The position numbers and the translations under genes were made by a program. 12,352 nt of DNA from Pleurotus ostreatus/Saccharomyces cerevisiae fusant (Eukaryota; Opisthokonta): positions 1-12,352 of the forward strand of contig JAMQCK010001071.1 of NCBI GenBank assembly GCA_024196135.1. Direction: 5' to 3'. This document shows positions 8,479 to 12,352 of the stretch, one piece after another. Under the pieces are notes generated by a model. That model made no database searches and had not been told where the DNA came from. It saw only the letters and a list, made by a program, of their open reading frames with translations. Position 1 is the stretch's first letter, and each line of letters begins with the position of its first letter.

Positions 8479-11400
8479 ATGAAGAGAAAATTCGGACACT
8501 CTGCTCCTACGCTTTACTTTCGCGATGGCATACTCTCGATCCCTGGCTATACGCTCGAGAAGGTGCAAAAGGATATTCAGCATGCGGTTCGCTGGAAGCT
8601 GACAACACATAGGCGCTACCATGGAAGGATACTGGGAGTCTCACTCTGCTTGCCGAGGGAAGCAGCTTGAAGGATGGATCCAGCGTGCTTGCAAAGATCG
8701 CCCCAGCCCAGTCAAACGGCTCGATGTGCTTGGAACGCGAGGCCCACATGTGCGTGACTTGTCAGACATGCTGGACGTATACTAACTACGCGCCAGACTC
8801 GCGAAGATGGCGACGTTCCCGGAGGGGAACACGACTACACTACGCATGATCGACTTCTTCACAATCCCAAAGGACGCGGGCGACGTGGTCGTGCTACTGC
8901 TCGCGCATCCTGGGCTCAATCTGCTCAGTCGTCATCTACCATCGAGCAAGATTAATGACTTACTGCTATCGGAGGTCATGCCAGCGACGACGGCCTTCGG
9001 GGACGTGTACATGATGGGGATAGAAGAGCCCGACTTGGAGGAGATAGAGTCCCTCGAGATCATCGACCTTGCGTCCTTCCTAGAGTGCGTACACCGATCC
9101 CCCCTCCCCCTCAGCGCGATACTCACGCCAACGCTATTTAGGTTCGCCGTGCAGTCCACCCATTGCTTAGAGGTTGCCCACAAGTGCGTATGCCCATCCA
9201 CGTCATAAGCCACCGCGTCTCACGCCCGCTCCAGAGCCGGCGTCTTCCATCGCGAAGTTCGCGCGAACGCATTCCACCTCAACTCCCACTCCGGTCTCGT
9301 GCGCCTCGTCCACTTCGGCAACCGGGCCGTCTCCCTCGAGAACTTTGGCTCCCCATCCGCCCTCGTCATCAATGCCTTCCATGAACACGAGAAGCTTAGA
9401 GTGAAGGAGGCGCTCTGCTATCTCGCGCCGGAGCAAACGGGCAGCTATGAGACGATGACCCAGGATCACCGAACGGATCTCTACTCCCTCGGCATCCTCT
9501 TCTGGACGTTGCTCGTAGGCAGAGGACAGATGCCATTCGAAGGCGATCCCCTCGAACTCCTCCACGCAATCGTGCAGAAGACACCGATGCCGGTACACGA
9601 GGTCCGCCGAGATGTGCCTCAGGTTCTAGCCGCGATCGTCGCCAAACTCCTCGAGAAGCACCCCGATGACCGCTACCAGAGCGCCTACGGGCTGAAGGAG
9701 GACCTCATCGAGTGCCAGCGCCGTCTCCTCGCCGCCGTCGCCTCCGCCACGAATGAGAACGCGGAGCTCATCCCATTCTTCGAGATCGCGAAGCAGGACC
9801 GCTTCATGGAGTTCTCGCTCCCCATCGCGCTCTTTGGCCGCGAGAAGGAGCTCTCGACGATCAGCGGCGTTGTCAAGTCGCTCACGTCCTCGCAGCCGAT
9901 GTCGGCTTCCGGCGGGAGCGTCGTGCACCACTCGTCGTCCGGCAGCCACGAGATCAGCCACACAAATCCGGGCGCGACGGACGAGCGCGTGAGCGAGGAT
10001 ATGTCGTCGACGGGGAGCTCGTCGCCGAGGGGAAGGAGCGTGGATAGGATGGATCGCAGCGTGGAGCATAGCCCGAAGATGTCGAGCACGAGCGCGAGCA
10101 GGACGAGTCCTTCGCATGATGTGACGACGTCGGCGAGCGGGCATGCACCAACTGCCACGTCGGCGACGCCGAGCGATTTGAGGAGAACGGCGTTGAGGAC
10201 GAAGGCGAGGTCGGTGCGTACGCATACGATTGTAATCGTTGGGCCGCCGGGAGTGGGGAAGAGCTCGATGGTACTGGCGAACCAGGCGGAATGGAGACGT
10301 GAGTGGCGCAGTCGACATACTTTGGCGACTGCTGACTTTTCGCAGGGTACGGCGTCTGGGGGCAAGCCAAATTCCAGAACATCGACGCTGCTCCCTTCTC
10401 CGCCTTGGTGGGCTGCCTATTGATTCTGCGTCGCTCGTCGCTCTTGCTGATCCCCTACCCAGCTTTCATGCCTATCCTCCGTCCTCCGTCAGCTTCGCGT
10501 CTTCTCTACCGATCTTCATCGCTTTGTCACCGCTCTACGCCAACGCCTTGGCCCCCAGCTCAATAACATTCCTCTCCTTTACCAAGGCGCGCCAGAGCTG
10601 CGAGACATCCTTGCGATGTTCAACATCGTGCTAGAGCTGCCGCACGAGGCGCGCGACTCGAACGAGCTACGTGTCCGATTTCAAAGCTTGGTGGTGAACG
10701 TGCTGGCGGTGGTTGCGGAAACAAGGCTGTTTGCGCTTTTCCTCGACGACGTGCATGAAGCGGACGATTCGGCGCTGGACCTTATCTCGACGATAGTCAA
10801 TTCGAAGAACAGGATGGTGGGTCCAGTCCTTCACCTTTTATTCCAAAATATTGACGTTCCCATGCTTGCAGCTCGTCTTCATGACCATGCGCTCGGACCG
10901 ACCGTGAGTCCTTTCCTCACGCATCATGTGCCGTGGATAGTTGTTGACGTACTTTGCTTACAGGGATGCCATCGACCGTGTTCGCCAGATGTTCTCTTCC
11001 CGAAGTCGCCCGACGTGGCTCAACGTCGAACCACTGTCGTTCTCCGCGGTGTCGATCCTCATCGCCCGGACGCTGCGCCGACCCCGCGACGACGTCGCCG
11101 CTCTGTCGAGGTTCATCTACAACGCTTCGTCGGGGAATGCCTTTTCGGCGAGAAGTTTGTTGACGGCCTTACAAAGGCGGGGGCATGTCAGTGTGGCCGT
11201 CTTGGGGTATAGAAAAGCCTGGCTTGCTGACGGATGGCGTGCAGATCAAGTTCGACTGGGATAGAAATTATTGGATTTATGACATGGCGTCGATCGAGGG
11301 CACTTTGTCGTCGCAGGGGTCGGCGAACCCGACCGACTTGAGCTTCCTGACGACGCAGCTACGCTCTCTGCCCTCCGAGGCGCGGCGATACCTGCTCTGG

Positions 11401-12352
11401 GCTGCCTTGCTTGGCGAGACGTGCGTTCTGTCCTCGCGGCTCCTCGTAGTCTTGTAGCTGACGTGCCTCCGGTATACACAGGTTCAAGGTCACGGATGTC
11501 GCGTCCATGATGGACAAGGAGGAGTCGAGTAGCAGTGGGAGCGAGGAGGACACGGACGATGTCTGGAGCGCGCACAAGGCCGCCCCAGTTACTGCGCCAG
11601 GCGCCGGCCGTGGATCGATGCGCGGACTGCAGACGGCGCTGACGGAGGGATGGCTAATCCAGCGTGCGAGGGACATGTGTAGCTTCGCGCATGATCGATA
11701 TAGGCTGGCGGCGCAGGCAGAGCTGGATTCGTTGAGGCCGGAGGCGTTGGCGAAGATGTCGTTCAGGGTGAGTGGAAAAGAAATATCTGGAGCCAGGGAA
11801 CTGGTACTGACTACCGGCGGTTCGTTTTTTGTAGATCATACTACAGATGATGCAGCAGCCGTCCCCGGATTTGTATAGGATCGCGGAGTATTCGAAGCGG
11901 TGCCTGCCACTGCTCACGAACCATCCGAAGCGCGACGAGCTGCTCGTATTGCTGGTAGATGCCGGGGAAGACGCCTGGGCTCGCGGGGCGCATGAGGTGG
12001 GTTACAGTGGCCGCACGTAATGGGGGTTCTGCGAGCTGACTGCGCCGCAAACAGCTGGCGATCCGATCCTTCGAGAGTGCCAGGACCTTACTTGGCGACG
12101 ACCCTTGGAAGACCAAAGAGGACAAGAAGGCATTTGGCGTGATGCTTCGTCTGGCTGCGTATGTTTATCACTTTCATGCCTCTTCGTAAACGCTGATGAT
12201 GTGTAGGCTGTATAATTGGAAAGGTTCGTCTGCCTGCTTTAATCATCTTCTGTGGCTTACGCCGCGACCTAGGTGACTACACCGCTTCCGACGGCATCAT
12301 TCGCGACACCCTTGCACACCTGGACGAGCCTGAGGACAAAGCGAACATGATT
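8479..12352 (+). CDS. Group X-like hybrid histidine kinase (Chk1/Mak2/Mak3 type), N-terminal part
   Basis: First 1037 codons of what should be a cytosolic sensor of about 2,000 residues or more acting upstream of a phosphorelay. Exons: 8479-8562, 8613-8749, 8797-9084, 9142-9183, 9235-10298, 10346-10407, 10463-10816, 10872-10903, 10964-11186, 11245-11420, 11482-11767, 11835-11996, 12055-12158, 12207-12223, 12273-12352 (continues). The start is the first ATG after an in-frame TAA (8458-8460). Residues about 20-350 form a Ser/Thr-kinase-like domain: DGSSVLAKI (Lys56), HREVRANAF (189-197), HFG (210-212), LAPEQTGS (247-254), RTDLYSLG (263-270). Then an AAA/NTPase module: LFGREKEL (383-390), a Ser-rich insert of about 100 residues, Walker A GPPGVGKSS (520-528), Walker B LFALFLDD (648-655). 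After about 915, TPR-like helices follow. No transmembrane segment is seen. Identity rests on domain order and on motifs I recognise from this fungal family; the GAF, HisKA, HATPase and receiver domains are predicted beyond the window, not seen. Confidence 0.88.
9889..10205 (+). other. Ser/Thr-rich low-complexity linker inside the NTPase module
   Basis: Within the long exon 9235-10298, residues about 400-505 of the histidine kinase are dominated by Ser, Thr, Gly, His and charged residues (for example SSTGSSSPRGRS). They separate the GREKEL motif from the Walker A loop. In typical AAA_16-type domains these are only a few dozen residues apart. Several SP dipeptides make it a possible phosphorylation region. 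It is probably disordered. Confidence 0.7.
12207..12223 (+). other. 17-nt microexon of the histidine kinase gene
   Basis: The exon carries one base completing an Ala codon, five codons (LYNWK) and one base of the next Gly codon. Joined between 12158 and 12273 it gives LRLAALYNWKGDYTASD, continuous with the TPR-like family sequence. Flanking introns are 48 nt (12159-12206, donor GTATGT, acceptor TGTAG) and 49 nt (12224-12272, donor GTTCGT, acceptor CCTAG). Skipping it would shift the frame. Confidence 0.8.

Noticed and set aside
8563..8670. Direct read-through of the first kinase-gene open frame to the stop after 8670
   Set aside because: It ends prematurely; the 50-nt intron 8563-8612 (CTGAC branch-like site, CATAG acceptor) opens the frame into the DGSSVLAKI kinase segment.
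9626..10382. Minus-strand open frames up to 230 codons opposite the kinase gene
   Set aside because: They are Arg/Ala/Ser-rich antisense translations of the GC-rich exon 9235-10298, which carries clear kinase and Walker motifs on the plus strand.
8479..12352. Reading the last gene as an ordinary Ser/Thr protein kinase or an NLR-like defence NTPase
   Set aside because: The order of degenerate kinase domain, GRE...Walker A/B NTPase and TPR-like region, with recognisable family strings such as VKEALCYLAPEQTGS, fits fungal group X hybrid histidine kinases better.
1..12352. A novel mobile, defence or biosynthetic system
   Set aside because: All long coding content is explained by four conserved eukaryotic genes; no terminal repeats, transposase, clustered biosynthetic enzymes or repeat arrays were seen.

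Overview
The window is nuclear DNA from a filamentous basidiomycete, most likely an Agaricomycete of the Polyporales kind. The evidence is GC-rich coding sequence, genes packed a few hundred bases apart, and 39 inferred introns, 38 of them 47-82 nt and one 96 nt, mostly with GTGCGT, GTGAGT or GTATGT donors and CTGAC/CTAAC-like branch sites. I assembled four protein genes by hand-splicing. Every junction keeps frame and restores family motifs. I see no RNA gene, transposon, CRISPR array or prokaryotic feature.

Layout. (1) 1-940, minus strand: a UBE2W-type ubiquitin-conjugating enzyme in nine exons, two of them microexons of 21 and 11 nt. Its last codons run off the left edge. (2) 941-1490: intergenic. 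(3) 1491-3276, minus strand: an F-box-like protein of about 576 residues with an acidic tail; a 10-codon first exon supplies the ATG. (4) 3277-3666: a divergent promoter with a perfect GTCACGTGAC palindrome. (5) 3667-8177, plus strand: condensin complex subunit 3 (Ycg1/Cnd3/CAP-G), 17 exons, 1188 codons, with HEAT repeats, a Cnd3 domain and a long tail of alternating charge. (6) 8178-8478: intergenic, with tandem TGTGACG elements and an Rlm1-like CTAAAAATAG. (7) 8479-12352, plus strand: the first 1037 codons (15 exons, the last open) of a very large hybrid sensor histidine kinase of the fungal group X (Chk1/Mak2/Mak3-like) type. Present are a degenerate Ser/Thr-kinase-like domain, an AAA/NTPase module with Walker A and B, and the start of a TPR-like helical region. 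The GAF, histidine kinase and receiver domains expected of the family would lie past the right edge.

The genes belong to different processes (ubiquitin transfer, substrate recognition, chromosome condensation, stress signalling) and nothing indicates that they form one pathway. The two ubiquitin-related genes are adjacent and on the same strand, which may be chance. I found no new biological system. The most useful observations are the microexon gene structure of the E2, the apparent pseudokinase at the front of the histidine kinase, a candidate SUMO-interacting motif in the condensin tail, and a few candidate promoter elements.
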